64,000 nt of DNA, taken from assembly GCF_010882125.1 (NCBI RefSeq), contig NZ_JAAGVZ010000006.1, positions 186,001-250,000 of the forward strand, written 5' to 3'. Origin of the DNA: Peribacillus alkalitolerans (lineage in GTDB: Bacteria; Bacillota; Bacilli; Bacillales; DSM-1321). The first letter of the stretch is position 1. Each line of letters opens with the position of its first letter. The notes beneath the pieces were generated by a model that was not told the origin of the DNA, searched no databases, and saw only the letters and a list, made by a program, of their open reading frames with translations. Shown piece after piece: positions 9,815 to 19,259 of this stretch. The translations under genes and the position numbers were made by a program.

Positions 9815-10357
9815 ATGCTTGACTTAGTGATATTAACCATCCTTCTGATTGGAGCCATTGTAGGCCTAAAAAGAGGTTTCATTCTTCAATTTATTCATTT
9901 GACTGGCTTTTTTGTGGCTTTTATAGCTGCCTATATGTATTACGATGAACTAGCACCAAAACTGAAGCTATGGATTCCGTTCCCTAGCATGGGAGCCAAA
10001 GGGTCATTTAATATGCTCTTTGACACAATAGGATTGGATTTAGCCTACTATAATGCGATTGCATTTGCAGCGATATTCTTTGCTGTTAAAATACTATGGC
10101 AAATGATTGGATCGATGCTTGATTTCATTGCCCATTTCCCAATTCTCAAAACCTTGAATAGATGGGGTGGAGGAGTTTTAGGACTCGCTGAAGTCTATCT
10201 TATCATGTTTATACTAGTATACATAGCTGCACTTTTGCCGATAGAAATCATCCAAAATCAAATCCATGAGTCATTTTTTGCTCAATCGATTGTAAAGAAT
10301 ACACCGTTGTTTTCGGATAAAGTTAAAGATTTATGGTTTAATCATATGCCTTCTTAA
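9815..10357 (+). CDS. yshB: CvpA-family membrane protein (YshB)
   Basis: A 180-residue protein with four predicted membrane segments and the CvpA-like N-terminus 'LDLVILTILLIGAIVGLKRGF'. The family is linked to colicin V production in Enterobacteria, but its function in Firmicutes is unknown. An ATG at 9806 overlaps the zapA stop but leaves no spacing from AAAGGA. The ATG at 9815 has nine bases of spacing and gives the family N-terminus. It is co-transcribed with zapA. Confidence 0.85.
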   Translation: MLDLVILTILLIGAIVGLKRGFILQFIHLTGFFVAFIAAYMYYDELAPKLKLWIPFPSMGAKGSFNMLFDTIGLDLAYYNAIAFAAIFFAVKILWQMIGSMLDFIAHFPILKTLNRWGGGVLGLAEVYLIMFILVYIAALLPIEIIQNQIHESFFAQSIVKNTPLFSDKVKDLWFNHMPS

Positions 10358-10381
10358 GACCTACTTGCACCTTAGGCGAAA

Positions 10382-10420
10382 AAATGGCTGTCATATGCAA
10401 CTTTTAAGCAGCCATTTCGT
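10382..10420 (+). terminator. terminator of zapA-yshB
   Basis: The stem AAATGGCTG / CAGCCATTT (9 bp) is followed by CGTATT. It is weak in Ts but placed directly after the operon. Confidence 0.55.
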
Positions 10421-10599
10421 ATTAAGGGGAGGAAGGTCTTTTTTGTACTAACCGTAAATTACAACAGCAGTGAAGTAACAATATGTAGATATTAAATCCC
10501 ACTTCCTTGTACTTTAACTCCACAATAGGTATCTTTAAATAGATAGAAAAATCTTAAGGTTTAGATGTATCAAATTACACTATTGGTAGGTGATAAACA

Positions 10600-12318
10600 A
10601 TGCCAGTAAATAAAAAAGATGTCATTAAGTTGCTAGAAAAGATAGCAATATATATGGAATTAAAGGGTGAAAACCCTTTTAAAACCTCTGCTTTTAGAAA
10701 AGCTGCACAAGCATTGGAAACAGATGATCGAAGTCTTTCAGAAATTCAAGATTTTACAGCTCTATCTGGGATTGGGAAAGGGACGGCTTCTGTCATCGAA
10801 GAGTTTATTGAAACGGGTATGTCCACACCTTTAAAGGAACTGCAAGAAGAAGTGCCAAAAGGATTGATCCCTCTTTTGCAACTCCAAGGTTTAGGTGGCA
10901 AAAAAATTGCTAAGCTCTATCAAGAATTGAATATTACCAATGCAGATGAATTAAAGGAAGCATGCGAAGCTAATAAAGTACAAGCTCTTGCAGGGTTTGG
11001 AAAAAAAACAGAAGAGAAAATTTTGGCTGCATTAAAAGAAGTGGGATCGAGACCTGACAGGTTACCATTAGCCTTAGTTTTGCCGATCGCTGCCAATATT
11101 GAAGATTATTTGGAATCAGTAGAAGGCATTGTAAGATTTTCACGTGCTGGCAGTCTCAGAAGAATGCGCGAGACAGTAAAGGATTTAGATTATATCATCG
11201 CTACAGAAAAACCAGACATTGTGAAAGAACATTTACTGTCCATGGCCAACATAAAGGATGTTGTGGCAGGTGGAGATACAAAGGTTTCTATTGTTCTAGC
11301 CCATCAATATGACCTTTCTGTCGATTTTCGACTAGTGAAGCCCCATGAATTTATTACAACTCTTCACCATTTCACAGGTTCGAAAGACCATAATGTAAGA
11401 ATGCGTCAAATCGCAAAGGACCGAGGAGAAAAAATAAGCGAGTACGGTGTTGAGAATTTAGAGACTGGTGAGATTCTTACTTTTGAATCGGAAAAAGAAT
11501 TCTTTGCCCATTTCGATCTATCCTTCATACCTCCTGAAGCTAGGGAGGATGGAAAGGAAATTGAGCACAGTCATGATTTTGAGAATATTGTGACGCTAGA
11601 CGATATACAAGGTGATCTTCATATGCACTCCACTTGGAGCGATGGGGCTTACTCGATTGAAGAGATGATAGAAGCATGCCGTACGAAAGGTTATTCGTAC
11701 ATGGCAATTACGGATCATTCTCAATATTTAAAGGTTGCAAATGGCCTGACACCTGAGAGGCTTCGTGAACAGCGAGAATATATAAAAGAATTGAATAAGA
11801 AATATGATGATATCCTAATTTTATCTGGAGTAGAAATGGACATCCTACCAGATGGTTCATTAGATTATGATGACGAGCTCTTAAAAGATATGGATATTGT
11901 CATAGCTTCTATCCATTCTAGTTTTTCACAGCCTAAAGAAAAGATTATGGAACGGTTAAAGACGGCTTTATTAAATGCCCATGTGGATATCATTGCCCAT
12001 CCAACAGGACGTCTTATTGGAAGACGTTCTGGCTATGAGGTGGACATGGACATGTTGATTGAACTAGCAAAAGAAACAAATACAGCTCTTGAACTGAATG
12101 CAAACCCTAACAGGCTTGATTTGGCTCCTGAGCATTTAAAGAAAGCACAGGAAGCAGGCGTCGCGCTTGTCATTAATACAGACGCCCATCATACGGCAAT
12201 GCTTGAACATATGCCAATCGGGGTATCCACAGCAAAAAAGGCATGGATTCCTAAAAACTCTGTATTAAACACAAAAAGCAGTGAAGAACTAATGGCATTT
12301 TTAAAAAGAAATGACTGA
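10600..12318 (+). CDS. polX: DNA polymerase X with PHP exonuclease domain
   Basis: A 572-residue bacterial PolX. Helix-hairpin-helix motifs lie near residues 55 ('LSGIGKGTASVIEEF') and 95-130. The palm region (residues 140-310, with 'GSLRRMRETVKDLDYIIA') carries the DxD metal ligands. A C-terminal PHP domain begins at 'GDLHMHSTWSDG' near residue 340, with the His/Asp cluster continuing in 'AITDHS', 'IASIHSS', 'IAHPTGR' and 'NTDAHH'. It fills short gaps in base-excision-type repair and has 3'-5' exonuclease activity. It lies 25 bases upstream of mutS2. Confidence 0.95.
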   Translation: MPVNKKDVIKLLEKIAIYMELKGENPFKTSAFRKAAQALETDDRSLSEIQDFTALSGIGKGTASVIEEFIETGMSTPLKELQEEVPKGLIPLLQLQGLGGKKIAKLYQELNITNADELKEACEANKVQALAGFGKKTEEKILAALKEVGSRPDRLPLALVLPIAANIEDYLESVEGIVRFSRAGSLRRMRETVKDLDYIIATEKPDIVKEHLLSMANIKDVVAGGDTKVSIVLAHQYDLSVDFRLVKPHEFITTLHHFTGSKDHNVRMRQIAKDRGEKISEYGVENLETGEILTFESEKEFFAHFDLSFIPPEAREDGKEIEHSHDFENIVTLDDIQGDLHMHSTWSDGAYSIEEMIEACRTKGYSYMAITDHSQYLKVANGLTPERLREQREYIKELNKKYDDILILSGVEMDILPDGSLDYDDELLKDMDIVIASIHSSFSQPKEKIMERLKTALLNAHVDIIAHPTGRLIGRRSGYEVDMDMLIELAKETNTALELNANPNRLDLAPEHLKKAQEAGVALVINTDAHHTAMLEHMPIGVSTAKKAWIPKNSVLNTKSSEELMAFLKRND

Positions 12319-12343
12319 AATTACTTGAGGAGGATCTCTCTCC

Positions 12344-14698
12344 ATGCATCATAAAGTGTTGAAAACATTGGAGTTCCATAAAATACGTGAACAGCTTTTG
12401 AAATATGTGTCCTCATCTCTTGGGAGGGACCAAGCTGAGCATTTAATGCCATCCATCAACTTTGATGAAGTAGTGGTTTGGCAGGAAGAAACGGATGAGG
12501 CAGCAAAAGTCATTCGTTTGAAAGGAAATGTACCGCTAGGAGGGATATTTGATATCCGTCCACATGCAAAGCGTGCACAAATCGGAGGCATGTTAAGCCC
12601 TCAGGAATTAATGGAAACGGCCTCTACCTTAAGAGCAGGCAGAAGATTAACGAAGTTCATTGATGAAATGCTGGAAGATGATATTGAGCTTCCGTTGATG
12701 GATGAAACTATTCATACTCTATTTGATTTACATGATATTGAAAAGCATATATTTGATGCTATAGGTGAACAGGGAGAAGTACTTGATTCAGCGAGTGATA
12801 AGCTCCGTACTTTACGAAGTCAGCTACGTTCAAATGAGGCACGTGTCCGAGAAAAGCTTGAAAGCATGATTCGCTCAACCAATGCTCAGAAGATGTTGTC
12901 TGATGCCATCGTTACTATCCGTAATGACCGTTTCGTTATCCCCGTGAAACAGGAATATCGTTCTCATTATGGAGGAATCATTCATGATCAGTCTTCTTCT
13001 GGACAGACATTGTTCATCGAGCCTCAGAGTATTGTTCAGCTAAACAACCAGCTTTCTGAAATCAGAATGCAAGAGCAGCAAGAAGTTGAGCGCATCCTAA
13101 TTCAATTGACTGTCACAGTGGGTGAATATACACATGAAATCCTCCAAAATGTTAAAGTTTTAGGTAAAATGGATTTCATGTTTGCCAAAGCTCGATTTGC
13201 AAAAGAATTGAAGGCATCAAAACCTAATCTAAATAATGAAGGTCGGATTAAGCTATTCAAGGCTAGGCATCCACTTTTGCCACGTGAAGAAGCAGTGGCA
13301 AATGACATTTATTTAGGAGAAGACTTTACAGCCATCGTCATAACTGGACCAAACACTGGGGGGAAAACAGTTACGTTGAAAACGGTTGGCCTTTTAACCT
13401 TAATGGCACAGTCTGGTTTGCAAATTCCTGCTTTGGATGGTTCAGAAGCAGCTGTCTTCCAAACTGTATATGCTGATATCGGTGACGAGCAATCAATTGA
13501 ACAGAGCTTAAGTACATTTTCATCTCATATGGTAAATATCGTGGATATCTTAAAGAAAGTGGATGATGAAAGTCTTGTTTTGTTCGATGAATTAGGGGCA
13601 GGGACCGATCCGCAGGAAGGGGCTGCACTTGCGATTTCAATCCTCGATGAGGTATACGGTCGTGGAGCTCGGATTATTGCGACTACTCACTATCCTGAAC
13701 TGAAAGCCTACGGATATAATCGCGAAGGTGTTGTGAATGCAAGCGTTGAATTTAATGTAGAAACACTTAGCCCAACCTATAAACTTCTGATTGGAGTACC
13801 AGGAAGAAGTAACGCTTTTGAAATTTCAAAACGGTTAGGTCTAGAGGAATCCGTGATTGAAAATGCACGTGGCTATATTGGGGAAGAAACGAATAAAGTA
13901 GAAAACATGATTGCTTCATTAGAAAAAAGCAGAAAACAGGCCGAGGAAGCTAGAGAAGAAGCAAATGAATTCCTAAAAACTTCAGAAATGCTTCATAAAG
14001 ATTTACAAAAGCAAATGATGGAGTATTACGAGCGAAAAGATGCACTTATGGAAAAAGCAGAGCTAGATGCCCAACGCCTTGTAGAAAAAGCAAAAGAAGA
14101 TTCAGAGAAGATCATTAGAGAACTTCGGGAATTGCGCATTCAAAAGAATGCAGAAGTGAAGGAACATGAACTTATTGAAGCGCGTAAACGTATGGAAGAA
14201 GCGGTTCCTAAGATCACTAAGAAAAAGAAAACCGTCACTCAGCAAACCAAAAGGGAATTACAGCCTGGGGATGAAGTGAAAGTTCTCACATTTGGTCAGA
14301 AGGGTCATCTGATAGAAAAAGCGACAAGTGATGAATGGAACGTCCAGATTGGCATTTTGAAAATGAAGGTAAAAGAAAGAGATCTTGAGTACTTGAGCCG
14401 TCCAAAACAAGTGGAGACGAAGCCGCTTGCTACAGTTCGAGGGAAAGAATTCCATGTCAATCTAGAATTGGATTTACGTGGAGAAAGATTTGAAGACGCC
14501 ATATTACGTGTTGAAAAATATATTGATGATTCTTTACTTGCAGGATACCCAAGAGTGTCCATTATTCACGGTAAGGGAACCGGAGCTCTAAGACAAGGTG
14601 TTCAGGAATATTTGAAATATCACCGTTCAGTGAAGCGAATTAGATTCGGTGAAGCGGGCGAAGGTGGCACTGGCGTGACCATAGTAGAATTTAAGTAA
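12344..14698 (+). CDS. mutS2: endonuclease MutS2
   Basis: A 784-residue MutS2 (MutSB). The Walker A motif 'TGPNTGGKT' is near residue 330 and Walker B '[19 protein letters not shown]' near 410. A long charged coiled coil spans about 515-620, and a C-terminal Smr nuclease domain has '[11 protein letters not shown]' and '[14 protein letters not shown]'. It lacks the mismatch-recognition domain of MutS. In Bacillus, MutS2 is linked to suppressing or resolving recombination intermediates and to rescue of collided ribosomes. GAGGAGG precedes the ATG at a somewhat long spacing. It lies in the polX-mutS2-yshE unit. Confidence 0.95.
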   Translation: MHHKVLKTLEFHKIREQLLKYVSSSLGRDQAEHLMPSINFDEVVVWQEETDEAAKVIRLKGNVPLGGIFDIRPHAKRAQIGGMLSPQELMETASTLRAGRRLTKFIDEMLEDDIELPLMDETIHTLFDLHDIEKHIFDAIGEQGEVLDSASDKLRTLRSQLRSNEARVREKLESMIRSTNAQKMLSDAIVTIRNDRFVIPVKQEYRSHYGGIIHDQSSSGQTLFIEPQSIVQLNNQLSEIRMQEQQEVERILIQLTVTVGEYTHEILQNVKVLGKMDFMFAKARFAKELKASKPNLNNEGRIKLFKARHPLLPREEAVANDIYLGEDFTAIVITGPNTGGKTVTLKTVGLLTLMAQSGLQIPALDGSEAAVFQTVYADIGDEQSIEQSLSTFSSHMVNIVDILKKVDDESLVLFDELGAGTDPQEGAALAISILDEVYGRGARIIATTHYPELKAYGYNREGVVNASVEFNVETLSPTYKLLIGVPGRSNAFEISKRLGLEESVIENARGYIGEETNKVENMIASLEKSRKQAEEAREEANEFLKTSEMLHKDLQKQMMEYYERKDALMEKAELDAQRLVEKAKEDSEKIIRELRELRIQKNAEVKEHELIEARKRMEEAVPKITKKKKTVTQQTKRELQPGDEVKVLTFGQKGHLIEKATSDEWNVQIGILKMKVKERDLEYLSRPKQVETKPLATVRGKEFHVNLELDLRGERFEDAILRVEKYIDDSLLAGYPRVSIIHGKGTGALRQGVQEYLKYHRSVKRIRFGEAGEGGTGVTIVEFK

Positions 14699-14712
14699 AG
14701 TAGGAGATTGCC

Positions 14713-15120
14713 ATGAATTCCTTTTGGGAGAATGAATTTATTCAAATATCCGCCTATTTTAGCGTTGTTATCTTGTGTGCGTTTGTTTTTCTGGCAGTAT
14801 TCGAATTGGTCACCAAATATCGGAACTGGGAAGAAATTAAAAAGGGTAATCTTTCAGTTGCTATGGCTACGGGTGGCAAAATCTTTGGTATCGCCAATAT
14901 TTTTAGGCATTCCATCAGTCAGCATGATTCATTGATTGATATGGTAGGTTGGGGAATCTTTGGCTTTATCCTTCTTTTGGCAGGATATTTCATCTATGAA
15001 TTTTTGACACCAGGTTTTAAAATAGATGAAGAAATCGAAAAAGATAACCGTGCAGTTGGATTCATTTCTTTATCCATTTCTGTAGGATTATCTTATGTCA
15101 TTGGAGCTGGAATATCGTAA
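14713..15120 (+). CDS. yshE: DUF350 membrane protein YshE
   Basis: A 135-residue protein with four membrane segments and the paired-repeat character of DUF350. 'NLSVAMATGGKIFGIANIF' and 'NRAVGFISLSISVGLSYVIGAG' are the two family blocks. Function unknown. It starts 14 bases after mutS2 with AGTAGGAGA as ribosome binding site. It is followed 12 bases later by a very small hydrophobic ORF. Confidence 0.85.
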   Translation: MNSFWENEFIQISAYFSVVILCAFVFLAVFELVTKYRNWEEIKKGNLSVAMATGGKIFGIANIFRHSISQHDSLIDMVGWGIFGFILLLAGYFIYEFLTPGFKIDEEIEKDNRAVGFISLSISVGLSYVIGAGIS

Positions 15121-15132
15121 AGGAGAGGGAAT

Positions 15133-15216
15133 GTGGAAAAACTAGCAAAAGTCCTATTAGTTTGCTGCGGCGGATTTATAGCGATTGGAATCATCTACAT
15201 GTTGTTCTTTACTTAA
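15133..15216 (+). CDS. putative 27-residue single-span membrane peptide
   Basis: A GTG-initiated frame of 27 codons with GGAGAGGG a few bases upstream, 12 bases after yshE and just before the operon terminator. The predicted product begins with a charged 'VEKLAKV' and continues as one hydrophobic span containing a Cys pair and 'GGFIAIGIIYMLFF'. I do not recognise it. The well-placed ribosome binding site, the position inside the operon and the clean membrane-span character support translation. It is below usual gene-calling limits. Confidence 0.5.
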   Translation: MEKLAKVLLVCCGGFIAIGIIYMLFFT

Positions 15217-15231
15217 CTTCATAACTACTAG

Positions 15232-15264
15232 ACGGATAGAGGACTCTTCTCTATCCGTTTTTTC
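15232..15264 (+). terminator. terminator of polX-mutS2-yshE unit
   Basis: A perfect 10-bp stem ACGGATAGAG / CTCTATCCGT with a 7-nt loop, followed by TTTTTT. Confidence 0.9.
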
Positions 15265-15389
15265 ATACAATTACCTTAATTTAATTGTAAAAAGGTCCTG
15301 TCCATTGATTTTGGCAAGGTATGCAATTGATTCTGAATAATCGCTGTTTGGAATACGATGGTAATGAAAGGGTTTTTTCGTAAAGTTGT

Positions 15390-15610
15390 TTTTGTAAAGT
15401 TTGTTTCTTTATTAGTTTAATTTAACTTTAACGATCAGAGTTGATTGAAGCAAAGGCACTTGACTCTAGCGGGAAAAATTGGGAAGTGGGAGACCTCACA
15501 ATGGCGGTATCGCGGCGCCAATCCCTCCCACGGAAAGCAAGTACATCTCGTCGCAATCAACGGACAAACTTTATTGTTTCAAAACAACAATCTATGCGAA
15601 AAGAGTCTAT
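15390..15610 (+). repeat. dispersed intergenic repeat, family A copy 2 (long form)
   Basis: The core is 15440-15561 with GTTGATT/AATCAAC ends. Homology to the inverted copy at 43.4-43.6 kb extends well past the core: the left flank shares TAGTTTAATTTAACTTTAAC and a TAAAGTTTGTT segment, and the right flank shares GGACAAACTTTATTGT and ATGCGAAAAGAG. It fills most of the gap between yshE and lcfA. The 60-codon frame across it is not a gene. Confidence 0.85.
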
Positions 15611-15644
15611 TGTAAAAACATGACAATGGAACTAACCTTCTAAT

Positions 15645-15673
15645 TGTCACTAAAAGTACACTATATTATAATA
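15645..15673 (+). promoter_or_regulatory. sigma-A promoter of lcfA
   Basis: TTGTCA at 15645-15650 and TATAAT at 15668-15673 are spaced by 17 bases. No FadR-type palindrome is visible around it. Confidence 0.75.
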
Positions 15674-15718
15674 AGATAGAAAAGTTAGAAAATTAAATAT
15701 ATTTAAGGAGGGAATACA

Positions 15719-17416
15719 ATGGTTGAAAAAGTTTGGCTAAAGAATTATCCTGCTGAAATACCTCCAACTTTGACATACGAAACCAAGCCAATACAAAGCT
15801 TACTGAAAGAAGTTGCACAACTATACCCTAATAAAACATCGATTCATTTTTTGGGTAAAGAACATACTTTCCAAGAAGTGTATGATGCTTCTCTCAAATT
15901 AGCAAATTACTTGAAAAAACTAGGGATTCAAAAAGGCGATCGAGTGGCTATCATGTTGCCTAATATGCCATCCTCGGTCATTTCATTCTTTGGAGTTCTT
16001 TTAGCTGGTGGTGTTGTTGTTCAAACAAATCCATTATACATGGAACGTGAACTGGAGTATCAAATGCAGGATTCAGGTGCCAAAATCATCATAACCATGG
16101 ATGCCCTGTTTCCACGAGTTTCAAAGGTGATGCCAAATACTAAACTTGAACATATTATTGTTACCGCTATCAAAGACTATTTACCATTCCCAAAAAATTT
16201 AATCTACCCATTTATTCAGAAAAAACAGCTAGGTATCTCCGTGAAGGTCGAGCATTCAGGTAAACATCATTTACTTACTGAAATTCTAAAACAATCTTCT
16301 TCAATAGAAATACCTTATGAGTTCGACTTTGAAGAGGATATTGCCATCCTTCAATATACAGGTGGGACTACAGGTTTTCCTAAAGGAGTTATCCTCACGC
16401 ATAAAAATCTAATTGCAAATACAAAAATGTGTACTACTTGGATGTATAAATGTAAAAAAGGAGAAGAGAGTGTTCTTGGTATACTACCATTCTTTCATGT
16501 ATATGGAATGACAGCAGTAATGATCTTGTCCATAATGGAAGGCTATAAGATGATTCTTCTGCCTAAATTCGATGCTGAAACGACCTTGAAAACGATTGAT
16601 AAGCAACGCCCGACGTTGTTCCCTGGAGCACCTACCATATACATTGCCTTGCTGAATCATCCTGATATTAAAAAATATGACCTTTCATCCATTGATTCTT
16701 GTATTAGCGGTTCGGCGCCACTACCGGTGGAAGTCCAAGAGAACTTTGAAAAAGTAACGGGTGGCAAGGTAGTTGAGGGTTATGGTTTAACAGAAACCTC
16801 CCCAGTTACACATGCCAATTTCCTATGGGACCGTCCACGTGTAAAAGGAAGCATTGGAGTTCCATGGCCTGACACAGATGCTGCCATATTGTCATTCGAG
16901 ACTGGTGAGCCTTTAGGACCAAATGAAATAGGCGAGGTTGGAATCAAAGGTCCCCAAGTAATGAAGGGTTATTGGAATCGTCCAGAAGAAACTGCAATGA
17001 CGTTTAAAAATGGGTATTTCTTAACCGGAGATCTTGGTTACGTGAATGAAGACGGTTATTTCTTTATTGTCGATCGCAAAAAAGATATGATTATCGCCGG
17101 AGGGTTTAACATATATCCTAGAGAAGTGGAAGAAGTCATGTATGAGCACGAAGCTGTTCAAGAAGTGGTCGTTGCTGGCATACCCGATCCTTACCGGGGT
17201 GAAACAGTAAAAGCGTATATCGTACTAAAAGAAGGAAGAACCGTGACGGAGGAAGAATTAAATACTTTTGCGCGTAAGCATTTAGCAGCCTTTAAAGTAC
17301 CGAGATATTATGAAATCAGAAAAGAGCTTCCAAAGACAGCAGTTGGGAAAATTCTGAGAAGGGCATTAGTCGAAGAGGAAAAAAATAAGTTGTCTGAAGA
17401 GAAAAAGCAGGCTTAG
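15719..17416 (+). CDS. lcfA: long-chain fatty-acid-CoA ligase
   Basis: A 565-residue acyl-CoA synthetase of the ANL superfamily. The AMP-binding motif 'YTGGTTGFPKG' lies near residue 215, 'GYGLTETSP' near 355, 'TGDLGYVNEDGYFFIVDRKKDMI' near 440 and the C-terminal lysine motif 'PKTAVGKILRR' near 540. It adenylates long-chain fatty acids and forms the CoA thioester, the entry step to beta-oxidation. AAGGAGGG precedes the ATG. It heads the lcfA-fadR-fadB-etfBA group. Confidence 0.95.
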   Translation: MVEKVWLKNYPAEIPPTLTYETKPIQSLLKEVAQLYPNKTSIHFLGKEHTFQEVYDASLKLANYLKKLGIQKGDRVAIMLPNMPSSVISFFGVLLAGGVVVQTNPLYMERELEYQMQDSGAKIIITMDALFPRVSKVMPNTKLEHIIVTAIKDYLPFPKNLIYPFIQKKQLGISVKVEHSGKHHLLTEILKQSSSIEIPYEFDFEEDIAILQYTGGTTGFPKGVILTHKNLIANTKMCTTWMYKCKKGEESVLGILPFFHVYGMTAVMILSIMEGYKMILLPKFDAETTLKTIDKQRPTLFPGAPTIYIALLNHPDIKKYDLSSIDSCISGSAPLPVEVQENFEKVTGGKVVEGYGLTETSPVTHANFLWDRPRVKGSIGVPWPDTDAAILSFETGEPLGPNEIGEVGIKGPQVMKGYWNRPEETAMTFKNGYFLTGDLGYVNEDGYFFIVDRKKDMIIAGGFNIYPREVEEVMYEHEAVQEVVVAGIPDPYRGETVKAYIVLKEGRTVTEEELNTFARKHLAAFKVPRYYEIRKELPKTAVGKILRRALVEEEKNKLSEEKKQA

Positions 17417-17608
17417 TTTGAGCGTAGTCTAAGGCATTTTTAAGGAATAAGTGTAGCGGCAAAAGTTAGAAAGCAGTATAAGTTCATCATTAACCACCTT
17501 TCTTTAAAGGCTCGCCATTAAGGCGAGTATCTAACACCTATTGGACAAGCTTGGAAAACGATGATAGAGTTTGAATGGAGTAAAAATATAGAAAATCTTA
17601 GTTTTTTC

Positions 17609-17637
17609 TTGACAGAGAAATGACAACATTCTATTAT
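17609..17637 (+). promoter_or_regulatory. sigma-A promoter of fadR
   Basis: A consensus TTGACA at 17609-17614 and TATTAT at 17632-17637 are spaced by 17 bases. Confidence 0.85.
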
Positions 17638-17644
17638 GAAATTA

Positions 17645-17662
17645 TGAATGAGTATTCATTCA
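17645..17662. promoter_or_regulatory. FadR operator
   Basis: TGAATGAGTATTCATTCA matches the known Bacillus FadR consensus TGAATGAnTAnTCATTCA at every fixed position. It starts seven bases after the -10 box, where a bound repressor would block transcription. Long-chain acyl-CoA relieves FadR binding, so fadR is probably autoregulated. Confidence 0.9.
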
Positions 17663-17709
17663 GTAATTGGGTGATCATCCATTCATTTCTCTGAAAGGGG
17701 AAGGATTTT

Positions 17710-18309
17710 TTGAAAAAGAATCGACCGAAATATAAGCAAATCATTGATGCAGCTGTGGTTGTCATAGCTGAACATGGCTACCACCAGGCTCAGGTGTCAA
17801 AGATTGCAAAGCAAGCTGGAGTAGCTGACGGAACCATCTATCTTTATTTTAAAAATAAAGAAGATATATTAATTTCACTATTTCAGGATAAGATGGGATA
17901 CTTTGTAGAAAAAATTGAAGAAGAAATTAAAAATGTTCCATCAACATCCGAGAAGCTTTACGTACTAGTTGAGAAACATTTCAGTATGCTATCTGAGGAT
18001 CCGCATCTTGCAATAGTGACACAGCTGGAGATAAGGCAATCCAATAAGGAGCTAAGACTTAAAATCAATGAAGTTTTAAAAGGTTACTTAAAACTTGTAG
18101 AGCAGATATTAATAGATGGCGTTGAAAAAAATGAGTTGAGAGCTGATTTAAATTATCGTCTTGGAAGACAAATGATTTTCGGAACCATTGATGAATCTGT
18201 TACCACATGGGTTATGAATGACCAAAAATACAACCTAGTAAATCTTGCGCCAGAGGTACATAAACTCATTGTCCATGGCTGCGGACAAAGAACAACTTCT
18301 AATGAATAA
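17710..18309 (+). CDS. fadR: TetR-family fatty acid degradation regulator FadR
   Basis: A 199-residue TetR-type repressor. The N-terminal helix-turn-helix is 'VSKIAKQAGVADGTIYLYFKNKEDIL' in segments near residues 30-55. The C-terminal ligand domain contains 'GRQMIFGTIDESVTTWVM', characteristic of YsiA/FadR. Long-chain acyl-CoAs release it from DNA. It starts at TTG 17710 after AAAGGGGAAGG. A perfect FadR site sits in its own promoter region. Confidence 0.95.
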   Translation: MKKNRPKYKQIIDAAVVVIAEHGYHQAQVSKIAKQAGVADGTIYLYFKNKEDILISLFQDKMGYFVEKIEEEIKNVPSTSEKLYVLVEKHFSMLSEDPHLAIVTQLEIRQSNKELRLKINEVLKGYLKLVEQILIDGVEKNELRADLNYRLGRQMIFGTIDESVTTWVMNDQKYNLVNLAPEVHKLIVHGCGQRTTSNE

Positions 18310-18314
18310 AAAAA

Positions 18315-18341
18315 AGGGGGCAGATTATTCTGCCTTTTTTG
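18315..18341 (+). terminator. terminator of fadR
   Basis: The stem GGCAGA-ttat-TCTGCC, extended by A/T pairs, is followed by TTTTTT. Confidence 0.85.
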
Positions 18342-18352
18342 ATAAATTATTT

Positions 18353-18381
18353 TTGTAATATATCGAAAAAACTTTTATACT
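18353..18381 (+). promoter_or_regulatory. sigma-A promoter of fadB-etfBA
   Basis: TTGTAA at 18353-18358 and TATACT at 18376-18381 are spaced by 17 bases, after the fadR terminator. No FadR palindrome is visible here. Confidence 0.7.
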
Positions 18382-18425
18382 AAGAAGGGTAGTAGTTTAC
18401 TAGGTTAGTTAAAAGGGGGATTGTC

Positions 18426-19199
18426 ATGGAATTCGTCAAGGTCGCAATAGAAGACAAAGTTGCCTATATCAGTTTAGTAAGACCTCCGGCTAACGCTTTG
18501 TCGTCTCATGTTTTGAAAGAGCTTTCATCCGTATTTGACGGACTAGAATCCAATGATGAGGTAAGGGTTATTCTTCTTCAAGGTGAAGGGAAATTCTTCT
18601 CAGCAGGAGCTGACATTAAAGAATTCACATCGATTGAATCAGGTGAGGAATTCTCTAAACTTGCTAAACTCGGACAAGATTTCTTTGAGAGAATTGAACA
18701 ATTTCCAAAACCGGTCATTGCTGCTATTCATGGAGCTGCACTAGGTGGTGGATTAGAGTTAGCCATGTCTTGCCATATCCGACTTGTAACCGAAAAAGCT
18801 AAACTTGGACTTCCTGAGCTACAATTAGGATTGGTTCCAGGGTTTGCCGGATCGCAGCGCTTACCACGATATGTAGGAATGCCAAAAGCTGCAGAGATGC
18901 TTTTTACCTCCCAGCCAATTACAGGTGTGGAAGCAGTCCAATATGGGTTAGCTAACCATGCTTATAGTGATGAAGAACTTCCTGCTAAGGCAAAGGAATT
19001 AGCTACATCCATCGCCAAGAAAAGTCCAGTTGCTTTAAAAGCAGCGATTGAATTATTAAATTTCACTAAACATGAAAACTATTTCAAAGGGGTAGACAAA
19101 GAAGCTTCAGTCTTTGGACATGTTTTTGTTTCTGAGGATGCCAAAGAAGGCATTGGTGCCTTTATTGAAAAAAGAGAACCACAATTTGTCGGCAAATAA
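18426..19199 (+). CDS. fadB: enoyl-CoA hydratase
   Basis: A 257-residue crotonase-fold hydratase. The oxyanion-hole segments 'FSAGADIKEF' and 'AAIHGAALGGGLELAMSC' and the catalytic Glu region 'LGLPELQLGLVPGFAGSQRL' are all present. It hydrates trans-2-enoyl-CoA in beta-oxidation. AAGGGGG precedes the ATG. The electron-transfer flavoprotein genes follow closely, which would accept electrons from acyl-CoA dehydrogenase in the preceding step. It corresponds to B. subtilis ysiB/fadB. Confidence 0.93.
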   Translation: MEFVKVAIEDKVAYISLVRPPANALSSHVLKELSSVFDGLESNDEVRVILLQGEGKFFSAGADIKEFTSIESGEEFSKLAKLGQDFFERIEQFPKPVIAAIHGAALGGGLELAMSCHIRLVTEKAKLGLPELQLGLVPGFAGSQRLPRYVGMPKAAEMLFTSQPITGVEAVQYGLANHAYSDEELPAKAKELATSIAKKSPVALKAAIELLNFTKHENYFKGVDKEASVFGHVFVSEDAKEGIGAFIEKREPQFVGK

Positions 19200-19259
19200 T
19201 TTTTTTGCCATCAATATTCAAAATCTTCTAAAATACCGTACAAAATGGGAGGGAACTAC

